Shown here: positions 44,103-53,014 of the stretch, in pieces
Layout: each line of letters opens with the position of its first letter
Numbering within the stretch: position 1 is the first letter of the stretch
Assembly (NCBI GenBank): GCA_964591085.1
Contig: CAZPXH010000003.1
Location: forward strand, 172,766 to 236,765
Source of the DNA: CAZPXH01 sp964591085
Lineage (GTDB): Bacteria > Spirochaetota > Spirochaetia > DSM-27196 > CAZPXH01
Direction: 5' to 3'
Length of the DNA stretch: 64,000 nt
Notes under the pieces: model-generated
What the model was told of the DNA's origin: nothing
Database searches by the model: none
What the model saw: the letters and a program-made list of their open reading frames with translations, nothing else
Program-made: the position numbers and the translations under genes

Positions 44103-45596
44103 ATGAAACAGACATCACTACGATGGTTGCTTGCACTCAGCTTTGTACTGTTGCTGGCGCTCAGCGCGTCCGCTACCGGGGCACAGGAGGACGAGGAGAC
44201 GGCTGAACCGGTCACCTTTGCGCTGACCATGAACTCAGACCCCGACTCGCTCGACCCGCACCTGTCGTCGGCCTCGATCACCGAACAGGTGATGCTCAAC
44301 GTCTTCGACGGGCTTGTTAACCCGACGCCGGACGGGGGCGTGGAGCCGGCAATCGCAGAGAGCTATTCGGTCTCACCGGACGGCCTTACCTATACCTTCC
44401 GGCTTCGGGACAACGTCTTCTTCCACAACGGGGACGAGGTAACGGTCGACGACCTGACCTATACATTTGAGCGTCTGCAGGAGCTCTCTTCGGAGTTTGC
44501 CGATGTAGTAGAGCTTGACGCGCCGGATGAGCGCACATTTGTCATCACGCTCGGACAGCCGAACTCGTCCTTTGAGACGTTCCTCTACCGAGCCGTAATC
44601 CCGGCCGGCTACGACGATCACGCAAACCAGCCTATCGGCGCCGGCCCGTACCGTTTTGTGGAGTACATCCCGCAGAACCGGCTTGTCCTCGAGCGTAACG
44701 AGCGCTACTACAAGGAGATCGGAGACGTAGACAGAGTTGAGATTCGCATCATCGGAGACCCCGATGCACGGCTGCTTGCGCTTCGCTCCGGCGAGGTCGA
44801 CTTCACCGGCGTCAGCACCCAGCGGGTGGACGAAGTTGCGGATGACTTCAGAGTAATCACATCTCAGGCGAACTCGGTCTTCATCTTCGGCATGAACAAC
44901 CAACAGGAGGCGCTGTCCGACCTGCGCGTGCGGCAGGCTATCAACTACGCGATCGATCGCGACGAGATCATCGACTTTGTCTTTAACGGGTACGCCGTTG
45001 AGCTTGTCTCCAGCATGAGTCCCGCGATGGCCGAATTCTTTGACGCATCGTTGCTCGGTAGCTACGAGACGGATCTCTCCCGTGCCCGTCAGCTCCTGGC
45101 GGAGGCGGGCTATCCGAACGGCTTCCCGCTTACGCTTCGGGTCTCCGGTCACAGCGAGATCTACTCCGACACGGCTCAGGTCATTCAGCAGCAGCTAGCG
45201 CCGGTTGGGATTGACGTGACGATAGAGGTGATTGAGTTCAGCATGTGGCTCTCGGACATCTACACCGACCGGAACTTTGAAGCCACCCTGATCGACTTCA
45301 CCGGCAAGCTTGATCCCTACCCGGTACTTCGCCGCTACATCAGCGATTACCGCCGCAACTTCCTGAACTTCGACAGCCCGGAGTACGACCGGGTCATGGA
45401 GGCAGCCCTCCGATCGCCGGTCGCTGAAGAGCGCGTCGCGTTGTACAGGGAGGCGCAAGGCATCCTCGTGGAGCAGGTGCCGGCGGCCTTCCTCGCCGAC
45501 TACCAGTTTACGTGGGCGATGAATCGGCAGTTTGACGGGTACACTTCCTATCCGTTCTTCTTCCACGATATCTCGCGAATTGTGATTGCTGATTGA
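44103..45596 (+). CDS. peptide-type ABC transporter substrate-binding protein (SBP_bac_5)
   Basis: A 497-residue family 5 binding protein. A signal peptide (LLALSFVLLLALSASA) is followed by mature TGAQEDEE. Marks of the family are NSDPDSLDPHLSSASITEQV near the N-terminus, LRDNVFFHNGDEVTVDDLTYTF, PIGAGPYRF, and RVRQAINYAIDRDEII in the second lobe. GAGGAG lies six bases before the ATG. Family 5 proteins import di- or oligopeptides, nickel or glycosides, so the exact substrate cannot be told. The operon is read away from the Ton-Pst block. Confidence 0.92.
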   Translation: MKQTSLRWLLALSFVLLLALSASATGAQEDEETAEPVTFALTMNSDPDSLDPHLSSASITEQVMLNVFDGLVNPTPDGGVEPAIAESYSVSPDGLTYTFRLRDNVFFHNGDEVTVDDLTYTFERLQELSSEFADVVELDAPDERTFVITLGQPNSSFETFLYRAVIPAGYDDHANQPIGAGPYRFVEYIPQNRLVLERNERYYKEIGDVDRVEIRIIGDPDARLLALRSGEVDFTGVSTQRVDEVADDFRVITSQANSVFIFGMNNQQEALSDLRVRQAINYAIDRDEIIDFVFNGYAVELVSSMSPAMAEFFDASLLGSYETDLSRARQLLAEAGYPNGFPLTLRVSGHSEIYSDTAQVIQQQLAPVGIDVTIEVIEFSMWLSDIYTDRNFEATLIDFTGKLDPYPVLRRYISDYRRNFLNFDSPEYDRVMEAALRSPVAEERVALYREAQGILVEQVPAAFLADYQFTWAMNRQFDGYTSYPFFFHDISRIVIAD

Positions 45597-45604
45597 AAAC
45601 TCCT

Positions 45605-45636
45605 GGCCCGGGCAGACGACGCCCGGGCCGGTTTTT
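45605..45636 (+). terminator. intrinsic terminator/attenuator after the binding-protein gene
   Basis: GGCCCGGGC, loop AGACGAC, GCCCGGGCC, then GG and TTTTT. The nine-base-pair perfect stem with a T-run lies between the binding-protein gene and the first permease. Partial read-through would give the usual excess of binding protein over membrane parts. Confidence 0.85.
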
Positions 45637-45659
45637 GCTAGACTCCGACAGAGCAGACA

Positions 45660-46607
45660 ATGAACACCGCTTACGTTGTGAAGAGACTCTTCACACTCGT
45701 CGGGACGCTGATCGTAGTCTCACTCACCACCTTCGTGGTCTTTGAGATCATACCGGGGGACCCGATTCTCACCATGCTCGGGCCCGATGCCGATCCCGCT
45801 GTTGTAGAGCTCATGCAGGAAGAGTACGGGACCGATCAACCGCTTCTCATCCGGCTCGGGACCTGGTTCGCCGGGGTGTTCACCGGGGACCTGGGCACAT
45901 CAATCCGCTTCACACGGCCGGTTTCCTCGCTCATCCTTGAACGAGTGGTACTCTCACTGATGATTGCGACACTCGCCATTGTCATGGTGGTAGTCATCGC
46001 CATTCCAGTCGGAGTGCTTCTGGCGATCCATCGCCGGCACTGGAGTGAGCCGATCGTCTCAATGGGAATCCAGGTGGGGATGGCGATTCCATCGTTCTGG
46101 CTCGGAATCATCCTCATTTCCGTGTTCGGCCTGACGCTGGGACTCTTCCCGACCGGCGGATTCATTCCGCCCAGCGAGGGCCTGCTCCGTTCGCTGCACT
46201 CAGTGACGCTGCCGGCAATCGCGATCGCGGTGCCGCTCATTGCCGTTGTGGTGCGCTACACCCGCAACTCGATCATCGACCAGCTCAGTCAGGACTACGT
46301 GCGAACCGCGCGCAGCAAGGGCTTCCCGGTGCAAACGGTCGTGTACCGTCACGTAATCCGCAATGCGGCTCTGCCGGTGATTACGGTGCTGGGAATGATC
46401 TTCTCCAACGTCATCGTCGGCACGATCATCATTGAGCAGGTCTTTGCGCTGCCGGGCCTTGGCCTGCTCCTGGTAAACGCGGTGAGCGCGCGCGATTTCC
46501 CACTCATCCAGGGACTGATCCTGTACATCACCTTCACGGTGGCGTTCTTCAATCTGCTCGTTGATCTCGCGTACCACGTTGTGGATCCGAGGATTGAGCT
46601 TGCATGA
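45660..46607 (+). CDS. peptide-type ABC transporter permease (DppB/OppB family)
   Basis: A 315-residue permease with six membrane helices. The N-terminal YVVKRLFTLVGTLIVVSLTTFVVFEIIPGDP is the standard DppB opening. The coupling motif region reads VRTARSKGFPVQTVVYRHVIRNAALPVITVLG. It starts 24 bases after the terminator hairpin, with only a weak ribosome site (GAGCAGAC). It overlaps the next permease by four bases. Confidence 0.93.
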   Translation: MNTAYVVKRLFTLVGTLIVVSLTTFVVFEIIPGDPILTMLGPDADPAVVELMQEEYGTDQPLLIRLGTWFAGVFTGDLGTSIRFTRPVSSLILERVVLSLMIATLAIVMVVVIAIPVGVLLAIHRRHWSEPIVSMGIQVGMAIPSFWLGIILISVFGLTLGLFPTGGFIPPSEGLLRSLHSVTLPAIAIAVPLIAVVVRYTRNSIIDQLSQDYVRTARSKGFPVQTVVYRHVIRNAALPVITVLGMIFSNVIVGTIIIEQVFALPGLGLLLVNAVSARDFPLIQGLILYITFTVAFFNLLVDLAYHVVDPRIELA

Positions 46608-47434
46608 GACGGACCAGGTCTCAAGGCGCTAACGTCAATCTGATCATCGGCATATCTATTATAGGTGCCATCGCGCTGTTGACCCTCGTGAGCTTCTTTT
46701 ACACCCCGCACGACGTCAATGAGATGAACCGGGAACACCGATTCGAGGGGCCAAGTGCCCAATTTATCCTTGGCACTGACAACTTTGGCCGGGACATCTT
46801 CAGTCGACTCATGTACGGCGGTCGCACAGCTTTCTTTGTCGGCTTCATAGCAGTCGGAATAGGGCTGGTCGCAGGAACAATCATAGGGGGAGTAGCAGGG
46901 TACCTTGGATCGTGGGTGGACGAGCTGTCCATGCGGGTGATGGACGGGCTACTCGCCTTCCCGGGGCTTATCATGGCGCTCATGGTGATTGCCATTGCCG
47001 GACCAGGAACATTGAACACAGCGTTTGCCATTGGCATCATGAGCGTCCCAGGAATATCACGAATCGCCAGAAGTGGGTTTCTCCAGTTTCGGAATATCGA
47101 TTTCGTTCAGTCGGCACGAACTATCGGAGTGCGACCGGTTGTGATTATGGCAAAGCACATCCTGCCGAACATGATGAGCTCGCTCGTTATCGCCGGTTCG
47201 GTCGCGTTCGCCGGCGCGATCCTCAGCGAAGCCGGACTGAGCTACCTGGGGCTTGGGGTTCAACTACCGGACCCAAGCTGGGGGAGAATGCTCAGGGAGG
47301 CACAGGGACACTTCACCCGAAGCCCATGGTTCACGCTGGGTCCCGGTCTTGCAATTACGCTCATGGTGCTTGGCTTCTACACGCTCAGCAACGGAATACG
47401 CGACGCGATCGACGTACGGCAACAGCACCAGTGA
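46604..47434 (+). CDS. peptide-type ABC transporter permease (DppC/OppC family)
   Basis: A 276-residue permease. It has HRFEGPSAQFILGTDNFGRDIFSRLMYGGRTAFFVG, the DppC start after TM1. The coupling loop is VQSARTIGVRPVVIMAKHILPNM and the end is AEAGLSYLGLGVQLPDPSWG-like. Overlaps of four bases with both neighbours mark one transcript. Confidence 0.93.
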   Translation: MRRTRSQGANVNLIIGISIIGAIALLTLVSFFYTPHDVNEMNREHRFEGPSAQFILGTDNFGRDIFSRLMYGGRTAFFVGFIAVGIGLVAGTIIGGVAGYLGSWVDELSMRVMDGLLAFPGLIMALMVIAIAGPGTLNTAFAIGIMSVPGISRIARSGFLQFRNIDFVQSARTIGVRPVVIMAKHILPNMMSSLVIAGSVAFAGAILSEAGLSYLGLGVQLPDPSWGRMLREAQGHFTRSPWFTLGPGLAITLMVLGFYTLSNGIRDAIDVRQQHQ

Positions 47435-48468
47435 GTGACGACACGCTCATCATTGAGAATCTGCGCACCTGGTTTCCCCAGGGGCGGAGGCCCTCAGATG
47501 GACTGACGCCGATCAAGGCGGTCGATGGGCTAGACCTGCGGATCGGGCGGAATGAGACGGTCGCGCTTGTGGGCGAATCCGGAAGCGGCAAGAGCATGAC
47601 CGGTCTGTCGATCATGGGGCTGGTCCCCTCGGGAGGGCGGATCGAGTCAGGCAGCATTCGCCTCGGCGGCCAGGAGCTGACGGAGCTGTCGGAGAGCGAA
47701 ATGAGCCACATCCGAGGACGAAACGTCTCAATGGTGTTTCAGGAGCCAATGACATCCCTCAATCCGCTGATGACAATCGGCGAGCAGATCATGGAGATGA
47801 CCCGCTACCATCTCGGCCATACACCCGCGCGAGCCCGGACTCGCGCGATAGAGCTGCTGGACATGGTCGGATTCTCCAATCCGACGCGCTATCTTGGCGA
47901 GTATCCCCACCGCCTGTCCGGCGGAATGCGGCAACGGGTCATGATTGCCATTGCGATCGCCTGCGAACCGCAGCTACTCATCGCCGACGAACCGACAACG
48001 GCGCTTGACGTTACAATACAGGCGCAGATACTCCAGCTGCTGCAGGACCTCGCACAGCGCGTCTCAACGGCCATTCTTCTTATCACGCACGATCTGGCCG
48101 TTGTCTCTGAGGTTGCAGACCGTGTGGCCGTCATGTACGCCGGGCAGGCGGTGGAGACCGGCCAGGCCGGCGAGCTGTTCGACAATCCCCGGCACCCCTA
48201 CACACGAGGGCTTGTTGGGTGCATTCCAACGATTGATGGCCCGGTGGATCGGCTGAATGCCATTCCAGGCAGCGTTCCACGCCCCGATTCACTTCCCACC
48301 GGTTGTCGATTTGCACCAAGGTGCCCACACGCCTTCGATCGCTGTCCCACCGCGATTCCTCCGTTCTATGCGATTGGCGGTAATCAAGCGGCGCGTTGCT
48401 TCCTGTACGACGAATCGACAGGGTCTGAACGGGCGCAGCAATCGACAGACCGGGAAGACTCACCATGA
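47431..48468 (+). CDS. peptide-type ABC transporter ATPase (DppD/OppD family)
   Basis: A 345-residue ATPase. Walker A is VGESGSGKSMTGL, the Q-loop MVFQEPMTSLNPLM, the signature RLSGGMRQRVMIAIAI and Walker B LLIADEPTTALDVT, with LITHDLAVVSEVADR. The oligopeptide C-terminal extension has the cysteine pattern CRFAPRCPHAFDRC. The GTG at 47431 overlaps the permease stop (GTGA). The longer frame upstream runs through the permease gene and is discarded. Confidence 0.93.
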   Translation: MSDDTLIIENLRTWFPQGRRPSDGLTPIKAVDGLDLRIGRNETVALVGESGSGKSMTGLSIMGLVPSGGRIESGSIRLGGQELTELSESEMSHIRGRNVSMVFQEPMTSLNPLMTIGEQIMEMTRYHLGHTPARARTRAIELLDMVGFSNPTRYLGEYPHRLSGGMRQRVMIAIAIACEPQLLIADEPTTALDVTIQAQILQLLQDLAQRVSTAILLITHDLAVVSEVADRVAVMYAGQAVETGQAGELFDNPRHPYTRGLVGCIPTIDGPVDRLNAIPGSVPRPDSLPTGCRFAPRCPHAFDRCPTAIPPFYAIGGNQAARCFLYDESTGSERAQQSTDREDSP

Positions 48469-49463
48469 GCGAACCGCTACTGAGTGTGGAAAGCCTGTCG
48501 ATGACCTTTCCCGTCAAGAGCGGACTCCTCCAACGGACCCGCGGCCATGTCTACGCGGTTTCACAGCTGAGCTTCAAACTGCCTCGGGGACGCACGATCG
48601 GGATCGTCGGGGAGTCGGGGAGCGGTAAATCCACCGTCGCAAAATGCGTTATCCGGCTCCATGAGCCGACCGGAGGCACAATCCGGTTCGCCGGAACGGA
48701 AATCACACATACGCGCGAGTCCGAACTGCGAACGGAGGTTCGCTCAAGGATTCAGTTGATCTTTCAGGACCCATACTCTTCGTTGAATCCCAGACAGAGC
48801 CTGTACTCCATCATCGAGGAGCCGCTGCGTGTTCATCAACGACTTCATGGGGCCGATCGAGTGGCGTGGATCGAGCATCTGATTGAGCGAGTTGGCCTTG
48901 ACCCCTCACAGCGTGATCGGCTCCCCCATGAGTTCTCAGGCGGACAGCGACAGCGCATCGCCATCGCCCGAGCCCTCGCCCTGAAGCCCGAACTGATCAT
49001 TGCAGACGAACCGGTCTCCGCACTCGACGTATCGGTTCAGGCGCAGATCGTCAACCTCCTTGAAGATCTTCAAAAGGAGTTTGGTCTCACTTACATCTTT
49101 ATTTCACACGACCTGAGCGTCGTGCGTCACATATCCAACGACGTCCTGGTGATGTATCTCGGTCGGCCGATGGAACTCGCTCCACGGGACCTGCTCTTCG
49201 GTGGCTACCGTCATCCCTACACACAGGCGCTTCTGTCGGCAGTCCCGTCGGTCCGCAAGAGCAAGGCGCCGCAACGCACGCGTATTGTGCTCGGCGGCGA
49301 CGTTCCTGACTCTTCCTCTCCACCGACCGGGTGCGTCTTTCACACGCGATGCCCCTACGCTCAGGAGCGCTGCCGGCGGGAGGTTCCCGTTGTACGGGAG
49401 ATAGACTCCGGGCACCAGATTGCGTGCCACTTCCCACTACAGGATCGTGACCGCATCCCATGA
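48465..49463 (+). CDS. peptide-type ABC transporter ATPase (DppF/OppF family)
   Basis: A 332-residue ATPase. Walker A is VGESGSGKSTVAKC, the Q-loop LIFQDPYSSLNPRQS, the signature EFSGGQRQRIAIARAL and Walker B IIADEPVSALDVSV. The C-terminus has CVFHTRCPYAQERCRREVP. It overlaps the previous ATPase by four bases and is the last gene of the operon. The 131 bases that follow contain no clear terminator. Confidence 0.93.
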   Translation: MSEPLLSVESLSMTFPVKSGLLQRTRGHVYAVSQLSFKLPRGRTIGIVGESGSGKSTVAKCVIRLHEPTGGTIRFAGTEITHTRESELRTEVRSRIQLIFQDPYSSLNPRQSLYSIIEEPLRVHQRLHGADRVAWIEHLIERVGLDPSQRDRLPHEFSGGQRQRIAIARALALKPELIIADEPVSALDVSVQAQIVNLLEDLQKEFGLTYIFISHDLSVVRHISNDVLVMYLGRPMELAPRDLLFGGYRHPYTQALLSAVPSVRKSKAPQRTRIVLGGDVPDSSSPPTGCVFHTRCPYAQERCRREVPVVREIDSGHQIACHFPLQDRDRIP

Positions 49464-49594
49464 CCCAAGCACTTCCCACATTGTAGAAATACGGCAGCTT
49501 CCGCTCCGAACGAATCCGACTCAAGCCTTGCGTCCGGCCGGTTTTGCCGCGTTCACGTTTGCTATCGGTGGGCATCGATGCTTTGGCGATTCGG

Positions 49595-50137
49595 TCAGTG
49601 TTTCCGGAGGAAGGTCCGGGTGACAGGTTGGTGCAGTGCAAAAAAGGATGCGCAACGCGGCGTGACTACTATCGACGAAGTGCGCTCCCGGACCAAGTAT
49701 ACGAGCCCCGAAACGAACCGCTCGTGATTGCAATACGCCCTGATCGTAGCGCGATTGTTTCCGATTGGTGAGGACACGTAGGTGTTCCATTCAATCACGT
49801 CCCCAAACGGCGCCAGGTAGTAGTTCAGGCCGGTCGAGAATGCGGTCCCGCGAACCTCTATTGGCTCTGCGAAGAGATTCGTATCGAGAAAGGTGAGCCA
49901 TGAGCGGGACTCGACACGGCGCACGTAATCCTCCTCCTCGTTGCTCAAATCGGCGCGGTACGTATAGCGCGTCGTGTAGCCGGTGTCCTCCGGTGTGTAG
50001 AGATGCTGTACCATTCCATACAGATCGTGGCCCACGATACCCCGGTCTCGCTCGGCACTCTCAAACTCGTTTTGGGCTACGGCGAACACATCGTTAGCGA
50101 CGCGGTTGCGACCCCGTTGACGGCCCAGTCGATCCAC
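49595..50137 (-). CDS. hypothetical protein, probably a truncated gene
   Basis: A 180-codon frame whose first ~130 residues look protein-like (YTPEDTGYTTRYTYRAD, NEEEDYVRRVESRSWLTFLD, GLNYYLAPFGDVIEW). The last ~45 (VVTPRCASFFALHQPVTRTF...) do not. There is no signal peptide and no ribosome site at the GTG at 50137. It lies 28 bases downstream of the beta-barrel gene in the same direction. I do not recognise the family. Most likely both ends have been lost by deletion. Confidence 0.45.
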   Translation of the reverse strand: MDRLGRQRGRNRVANDVFAVAQNEFESAERDRGIVGHDLYGMVQHLYTPEDTGYTTRYTYRADLSNEEEDYVRRVESRSWLTFLDTNLFAEPIEVRGTAFSTGLNYYLAPFGDVIEWNTYVSSPIGNNRATIRAYCNHERFVSGLVYLVRERTSSIVVTPRCASFFALHQPVTRTFLRKH

Positions 50138-50165
50138 GCGTTTCGCGAATCGCTACCGGGTCCGA

Positions 50166-50783
50166 TCAGTAGCGATTTGCTCCCAGGAGAAGATCAACTG
50201 ACCAGCCTGTGCGGGCGCCGCCGATCACCGATGCGGTGCCGTAGCGGACGCGCGCGTGTGAGTCGATTAGCCAGCTATTGCGGTGGAGAATCTCATATCC
50301 GACGCCGATTGCGCCCCCGATTCCCAAATGGTATGAGCCTTCTTCCTCACTCCGCACCTCGAAAAACACCGGCGCATCCAATCCTAGACCGATTCCGGCC
50401 ATCACCCACCATCGATCACCCGGCCAGAACTGGACAGATGGGAGGACGCCTTCGAAGCCCCGCAATCGTTCGCGTGGCGCGTCTATGTCCCCGGTATAGG
50501 TGTAGAACGTCGATGGAAACACGATCTGCACCGCCCATTCGGGAGCGATCATCCAGCCGATCTTCCATCCGATTGAAGGGGTGATCCCCGTCTGCTCGTG
50601 TGCATCTTCGACCGAAGTGGTGATGTACCCGGCGCCGATACCAATGCCGAACAGAAATCCTTCCCGTTCGACCGGCGAGGTCTCGCGTTCCTCGGTTGAA
50701 TGCGCGTATACGTGCGCTGCCGGAAGCAGCAGGCACGCCAGTAATGCTACGATCCCAGCCTGGCCAAATGTAGTCCGCTTCAT
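50166..50783 (-). CDS. outer-membrane beta-barrel protein
   Basis: A 205-residue protein with a clear signal peptide (GIVALLACLLLPAAHVYA). A small beta-barrel follows: FLFGIGIGAGYITTSVED, GWKIGWMIAPEWAVQIVFP, RWWVMAGIGLGLDAPVFFEV, YHLGIGGAIGVGYEIL, ending LLLGANRY with the terminal aromatic residue expected of outer-membrane barrels. It resembles opacity/OmpX-like barrels in plan. Ligand and role are unknown. A near-consensus promoter sits eight bases before the ATG. Confidence 0.75.
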   Translation of the reverse strand: MKRTTFGQAGIVALLACLLLPAAHVYAHSTEERETSPVEREGFLFGIGIGAGYITTSVEDAHEQTGITPSIGWKIGWMIAPEWAVQIVFPSTFYTYTGDIDAPRERLRGFEGVLPSVQFWPGDRWWVMAGIGLGLDAPVFFEVRSEEEGSYHLGIGGAIGVGYEILHRNSWLIDSHARVRYGTASVIGGARTGWSVDLLLGANRY

Positions 50784-50791
50784 GTCTCTAT

Positions 50792-50818
50792 ATTATAGAT
50801 CTAAAAGATATATGTCAA
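50792..50818 (-). promoter_or_regulatory. promoter of the beta-barrel gene, likely leaderless
   Basis: TTGACA (50818-50813), a 15-base spacer and TATAAT (50797-50792) on the minus strand, both perfect consensus hexamers. The -10 ends eight bases before the ATG at 50783. The short spacer is unusual. TAATAT two bases on would give a 17-base spacer. Confidence 0.6.
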
Positions 50819-51007
50819 GCGAATCCGTGCGGTCGGGACCGGAATCAGCCGATCGCCGCGCCGGGCGCTCACATCGGGGCGCGAGACGCAGGCAGCCAGG
50901 ACCCGGATCCGCGCCTCCCCCTTTGTGGGCATGCGCTGCTCGCGTTCGACGACTTCCAGTACTTCGGGCCCACCGCATTCGCGAGCGACCAGATTGTGGT
51001 ACGTCAT
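50801..51007 (-). pseudogene. N-terminal remnant of a zinc-type alcohol dehydrogenase/quinone reductase
   Basis: The frame starts with an ATG that overlaps the upstream stop (ATGA). It reads ECGGPEVLEVVEREQRMPT, then EARIRVLAACVSRPDVSARRG, the first strands of a medium-chain reductase (GGPEVLEV...GEVLVRVxAAGVNxxDxxxRxG). It then ends after a few unrelated codons where ~270 more residues would be expected. The promoter of the beta-barrel gene begins at the break, so a deletion or insertion removed the rest. Confidence 0.65.
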
Positions 51008-51717
51008 GCGCTTCTACCCCGTTCGTCCAACCGGGCCAGCCGCAGCAGTCCCAGACCCACGAGCAGCCACCAGGGCATCCAGAACAGGCCGCTTGCGATC
51101 ATGAGCGGCGTGGCGAGCGACGGTAGGAGCAGGAGGCTCAGGTGCATCACGAACGTGACCAACCCCGCAAGAATCCCGATCCATGGCACGACCCGGCCAA
51201 ACAGGCGACCTTCGCGCAGCATGATGATGGACATCAAGAACACGGCGATGGCTATGAACAGAAATCCCGGCGTCTGCGGAGTCGCTGTACCCAACGCACC
51301 GAGAGTCTCGCCGGCGGTCAGCAGGCGAGCACGCGAGAGTTGATCGGTGGTCGCGGCGTACTGTTCAGCCAAGGGAAGCATGGAGAGCATGGCGACCCGC
51401 GGCACGACGAAGACGCCCACACCGAGAAACCCGAAGTAGCCGGCGACCACCATCCAGGAAGGACCGGCCGGCTTGAGCGCGGCAAGGAGCGCGAGGAGCA
51501 TCACTCCGAGCAAGGTGATGGAGAGAATGTCCAGAGCGTTCAAGTAGAACAGTCCAAGCAACCTGCTACGCTCGAAGAGTGCGAACCATTCCTCGGTCGA
51601 GGCGGGGTACTGGTCCCAGCGGATGAGGGCGAACTGACTCACGTAGAAGGTCAATGTCAGAAGCACAGACACCCCACCCAACCGGTACAGGATGTTCTGC
51701 CTACCTGCCGGCGTCAT
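51004..51717 (-). CDS. DUF4386-like multi-spanning membrane protein
   Basis: A 237-residue protein with about seven hydrophobic helices: YRLGGVSVLLTLTFYVSQFA, LDILSITLLGVMLLALLAAL, WMVVAGYFGFLGVGVFVV, FLFIAIAVFLMSIIML and others. The TM plan and the GETLGALGTATPQ loop resemble DUF4386-type proteins. These often precede a quinone reductase gene, as the downstream remnant suggests. Function unknown. Confidence 0.7.
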   Translation of the reverse strand: MTPAGRQNILYRLGGVSVLLTLTFYVSQFALIRWDQYPASTEEWFALFERSRLLGLFYLNALDILSITLLGVMLLALLAALKPAGPSWMVVAGYFGFLGVGVFVVPRVAMLSMLPLAEQYAATTDQLSRARLLTAGETLGALGTATPQTPGFLFIAIAVFLMSIIMLREGRLFGRVVPWIGILAGLVTFVMHLSLLLLPSLATPLMIASGLFWMPWWLLVGLGLLRLARLDERGRSA

Positions 51718-51745
51718 GCATTGCCCGCCTTCCTGGTCATGGCAC

Positions 51746-52030
51746 TCATGAGACCAGCGTCCTCGCTAGACCAGTAGCCCAGCTGCGTATGGCGTCCCAG
51801 TCGCGGATGTCGCTCAACGGCATGTGTTTCATCGCCGGGATGAGGTTGTGCGGAAAAGTCAGCCGCGCCGGATCGAACTTGCCGCCGAACAACTCGGCCG
51901 CCGCCGGCTTGAGCCACGGGAAACCGGCGAGCACCTTGTCGAGCTGTCCGCGCGTCTCCTGCAAGTCCTTCTCCTCAAAGTACAGGCGCCACGCTATGCG
52001 GTCCAACGGATGACGCCCCACGTTCGCCGC
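51746..52030 (-). pseudogene. 3' fragment of an unrecognised gene
   Basis: The last ~95 codons of a longer open frame look like real protein: DRIAWRLYFEEKDLQETRGQ, FPWLKPAAAELFGGKFDPAR and ALSDIRDWDAIRSW-like text before the stop. The upstream part of the frame is only the antisense-frame shadow of araC, which ends at 52057. A gene start is missing. Nothing firm can be said about function. Confidence 0.35.
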
Positions 52031-52056
52031 GTCCCGCGAGTCCCGCTCGACGCGCG

Positions 52057-52944
52057 TTACCCCCGCGCGACCCATTCGGTCGGAGCGACGCCCGTCTTCT
52101 TCTTGAAGAGCCGCGAGAAGTAGTACTGGTTCTCGAACCGCATCCGCGCGGCGACCTCCTTGATCGAGACGCCAGGCTCCCGGAGTAATTCCTGCGCACG
52201 TCTGACCCGAAGCTGCAGGAAGTACTGGTAGGGCGTCAGTCCGGTGTAGTGGCGGAACACGTGCAGCAGACGTGCATAGCTTACCCCTACACGGTGGGCA
52301 AGCGTCTCCACCTCGAGGCCCTCTTCCAGGTGCTCCTGCATGATCGCCCGCGCCGCCTCGACGATCGCGCCGTCGCCGTGGCCCGTCCGGGCGCTGATCT
52401 CCGACGTGTGGATGTGCGCCAGCAGCTGCAGGACGAGCGCTCCCAAACGGACCTGGAACCCGGGTGTCTGGTCGCGACAGAGGCCGACGATGCGCTCGTA
52501 GTCGGCGATGATCTCCTCGTTGAGACCGAGGTGGTTCACCGCACGATCGGGCGTGAACAAACCGTTGGCGCGCAGGCGATCCGCGTGATCGCCGGAGAAG
52601 CCGACCCAGTACTCGTGCCATCCGGTACCGCGATGGGGGCTGTACGCATGCCGTTCCCCGGGAAAGAGGATAAAGGCGTCCCCAGCGGTGATCTCCACGA
52701 GGCCGGTCGCCTCCGATCGAAACCAGCCACGGCCGGCGGTGATGTACACCACCTGGAACTCGCCGAGGATCCTTCCGGTGGTGACGGTGGAGGAGTACGA
52801 CCGCGGATGATCGGACGGATTGAGCGGGTACGTGACGCCCGCGGGAACGCGGGAGAAGCCGGCGTCGTTACACCAGATCTCCCACCGCTCCGCTTCACGG
52901 TTGACCGGGAGGTAGGTCGAGAACTGGATTGACGATCGCGACAC
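52057..52944 (-). CDS. AraC-family regulator of the L-rhamnose genes
   Basis: A 295-residue regulator. An N-terminal cupin-like sensor domain (EFQVVYITAGRGWF, GDAFILFPGERHAYSPH, GWHEYWVGFSGDHAD) precedes two C-terminal helix-turn-helix motifs (LEVETLAHRVGVSYARLLHVF and SIKEVAARMRFENQYYFSRLF with TGVAPTEW). It is divergent from the rhamnose operon and is its likely sugar-responsive activator. The GTG at 52944 is taken as start because the best promoter would initiate near 52946. The open frame reaches an ATG at 52962. Confidence 0.88.
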   Translation of the reverse strand: MSRSSIQFSTYLPVNREAERWEIWCNDAGFSRVPAGVTYPLNPSDHPRSYSSTVTTGRILGEFQVVYITAGRGWFRSEATGLVEITAGDAFILFPGERHAYSPHRGTGWHEYWVGFSGDHADRLRANGLFTPDRAVNHLGLNEEIIADYERIVGLCRDQTPGFQVRLGALVLQLLAHIHTSEISARTGHGDGAIVEAARAIMQEHLEEGLEVETLAHRVGVSYARLLHVFRHYTGLTPYQYFLQLRVRRAQELLREPGVSIKEVAARMRFENQYYFSRLFKKKTGVAPTEWVARG

Positions 52945-52989
52945 ATAAAAAAAGTATATCATCCCGATGTACTTTGTCCATGTCGCGAT
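52935..52989. promoter_or_regulatory. divergent araC/rha control region with inverted repeat
   Basis: A perfect nine-base inverted repeat, ATCGCGACA (52935-52943) and TGTCGCGAT (52981-52989), brackets both promoters and is a good candidate for AraC half-sites. On the minus strand TGGACA (52980-52975), 16 bases, TATACT (52958-52953) ends eight bases before the araC GTG. On the plus strand TTGACG (52929-52934) and TATATC (52955-52960) have a spacer of 20, so that promoter probably needs the activator. Confidence 0.55.
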
Positions 52990-53014
52990 TCGGGAACCCG
53001 GGGTAGCGTTTCAA

